DNA of 60,024 nt from positions 1 to 60,024 of the forward strand of contig JAGWSG010000074.1 of the NCBI GenBank assembly GCA_028876335.1, in the 5' to 3' direction. The DNA comes from Acidobacteriota bacterium. Lineage in GTDB: Bacteria; Acidobacteriota; Terriglobia; Terriglobales; Acidobacteriaceae. This document shows, in pieces, positions 59,081 through 60,024 of this stretch (the first letter of the stretch is position 1; each line of letters starts with the position of its first letter). The notes under the pieces were generated by a model that was not told the origin of the DNA, did not search any database, and saw nothing but the letters and a program-made list of their open reading frames with translations. The translations under genes and the position numbers were made by a program.

Positions 59081-60024
59081 TTAAAAGGTGAACGCAATAC
59101 CCGCGCGGATAGCGCGTTGATTCTGCGCAAACAGGATCAGTGACCCGTCGCTCAGCAGATAAGGCTGATAGCCTTCCGCCAGCAGGTTGCTCACACTCAC
59201 CAGCGCATCCAAGCCCGACGACTTGTCGCGCCGCACGTAGATTGGCTGCCGGACAGCAATATTCAGATAAGGATCAGACGCATCCAACGCATAAGGTGCC
59301 ACACGCGTTACCGTGCCCGCGGGCTGCCAGCGGTAGCTTGCCCGCCAGCGTGTTCCTGTACCTTCAATCGTGCCTGAAAGCGAAAGGGAGTACATCTGCG
59401 CGCGCCGCGCATGCGCATGTCTGGCAACCTCCACCAGTGAATCCGCATGGGTCGGCGCGTCCATCACCAACGCATCGCCGTTGGCGTAGGTTATGCGCAT
59501 CTCGTTGCCGCCCATTGACCGTTCCACGCTGGCCAGCATGCCCACTGTGGTGAAATTGGGGCCTGCCGTACGCAGCATGCCGCTCATATTGTCGAACAGC
59601 ATGTCCGGCTGTGCCGCCAGTGCATCCGCTGCCGCAAAATTTGCCGAAGCCTCCATCACGGGATTCATAATCGAGTCGCGATATACAAGTACCCGCATGC
59701 CAGACTGATCCGTGGTCCGCTCCCAGCCAATCTCCTGGTGCAGTCCACGCTGCATCTTCAGTCGACCGTCTCGCATACTCAGCGCGGGCATCAGTCTCGC
59801 CGGTGAGTTCTCATCCATTTGCTGCACGGCCGGTATCGACGTAGCCATGCGGTAGCGAATCACCTGGTCTCCGTTGCGCACGCCCATTGCAGCATAGGGC
59901 AATGTCGCCACAAGTGTATTCGGCGAATTCTCATTGAAGCGTGCCAGCACCTGTTGCGCGCCAGCTTCGGCCTGCAAAAGATCGCCCAGGTTCATCTGCT
60001 CTGAGGTGTCCACTGAGGCTTCCT
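59081..60024 (-). CDS. C-terminal part of an outer-membrane-type beta protein (cut by window edge)
   Basis: At least 310 residues, open to the right edge; the GTG at 60013 is probably internal. The sequence is rich in alternating polar/apolar strands and ends IRAGIAFTF, with a C-terminal phenylalanine typical of outer-membrane barrels. WRASYRWQPAG, YLNIAVRQPIYVRR and GSLILFAQNQRAIRAG resemble barrel strands of acidobacterial TonB-receptor-like or related outer-membrane proteins. The N-terminal part, which would name the family, lies outside the window. Role and substrate cannot be assigned. It is downstream of the tRNA on the same strand with a gap of about 130 bases. Confidence 0.75.
   Translation of the reverse strand, partial: EASVDTSEQMNLGDLLQAEAGAQQVLARFNENSPNTLVATLPYAAMGVRNGDQVIRYRMATSIPAVQQMDENSPARLMPALSMRDGRLKMQRGLHQEIGWERTTDQSGMRVLVYRDSIMNPVMEASANFAAADALAAQPDMLFDNMSGMLRTAGPNFTTVGMLASVERSMGGNEMRITYANGDALVMDAPTHADSLVEVARHAHARRAQMYSLSLSGTIEGTGTRWRASYRWQPAGTVTRVAPYALDASDPYLNIAVRQPIYVRRDKSSGLDALVSVSNLLAEGYQPYLLSDGSLILFAQNQRAIRAGIAFTF

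Overview
The window looks like an acidobacterial chromosome segment (Terriglobia/Acidobacteriaceae type). This is inferred from gene content: three very large TonB-dependent receptors with an N-terminal carboxypeptidase-regulatory-like domain (Oar type), four FG-GAP/VCBS proteins ending in ASPIC/UnbV domains, many exported TPR proteins, and a rich set of glycan-degrading enzymes. There is no insertion sequence, phage gene, integrase, CRISPR array or rRNA. One tRNA (Lys, anticodon CTT) lies near the right end. Both window edges cut genes.

Layout. (1) 0.2-11.7 kb, minus strand: two translationally coupled ASPIC/VCBS proteins, then a TonB receptor with a textbook promoter and twin LacI-type operators, a terminator, and an overlapping operon of exported TPR protein, seven-haem cytochrome c-TPR protein and another exported TPR protein. 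(2) 11.8-20 kb: threonine aldolase, a secreted glutaminase-A-like (DUF4965) protein, a ROK sugar kinase, and a secreted GH38 alpha-mannosidase divergent from the kinase, with LacI-type operators between them. (3) 20-29.2 kb, minus strand: TonB receptor, exported TPR protein, Tat-exported alkaline-phosphatase-fold protein, an unrecognised 402-residue protein and a LacI regulator; the receptor promoter again carries two LacI-type operators. (4) 29.5-39.5 kb: a 1285-residue ASPIC/thioredoxin-fold/TPR fusion coupled to an 837-residue TPR protein, another Tat-exported ASPIC protein, and a convergent TPR protein with a carboxypeptidase-regulatory-like domain. (5) 39.5-41.7 kb: peptidoglycan sugar recycling, with an AmgK-like kinase fused to a RapZ C-terminal domain and overlapping MurU. 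(6) 41.9-58.6 kb: a uronic-acid locus with uronate isomerase, hexuronate transporter and LarA-like protein as one operon, a CE15 glucuronoyl esterase, a GH105 hydrolase coupled to an exported cupin, glucose-6-phosphate isomerase, a GH79 beta-glucuronidase, a third TonB receptor, an XRE regulator with a fused ligand-binding domain, and a second LacI regulator. The tRNA and the end of an outer-membrane-like protein follow.

How the parts may work together (inference). Regions 1 and 3 look like nutrient-acquisition loci in which exported TPR proteins sit beside a TonB receptor, as TPR-fold SusD proteins sit beside SusC in Bacteroidetes. The operators at the two receptors and the mannosidase/ROK pair share the form TGGNANCGNTNCCA or a close variant, so one LacI regulator could co-ordinate uptake and hydrolysis. 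Region 6 joins outer-membrane uptake, release of glucuronic acid, hexuronate import and isomerisation. It lacks the usual reductases, dehydratases and KDG kinase, and the LarA homologue is a candidate for an unusual step.
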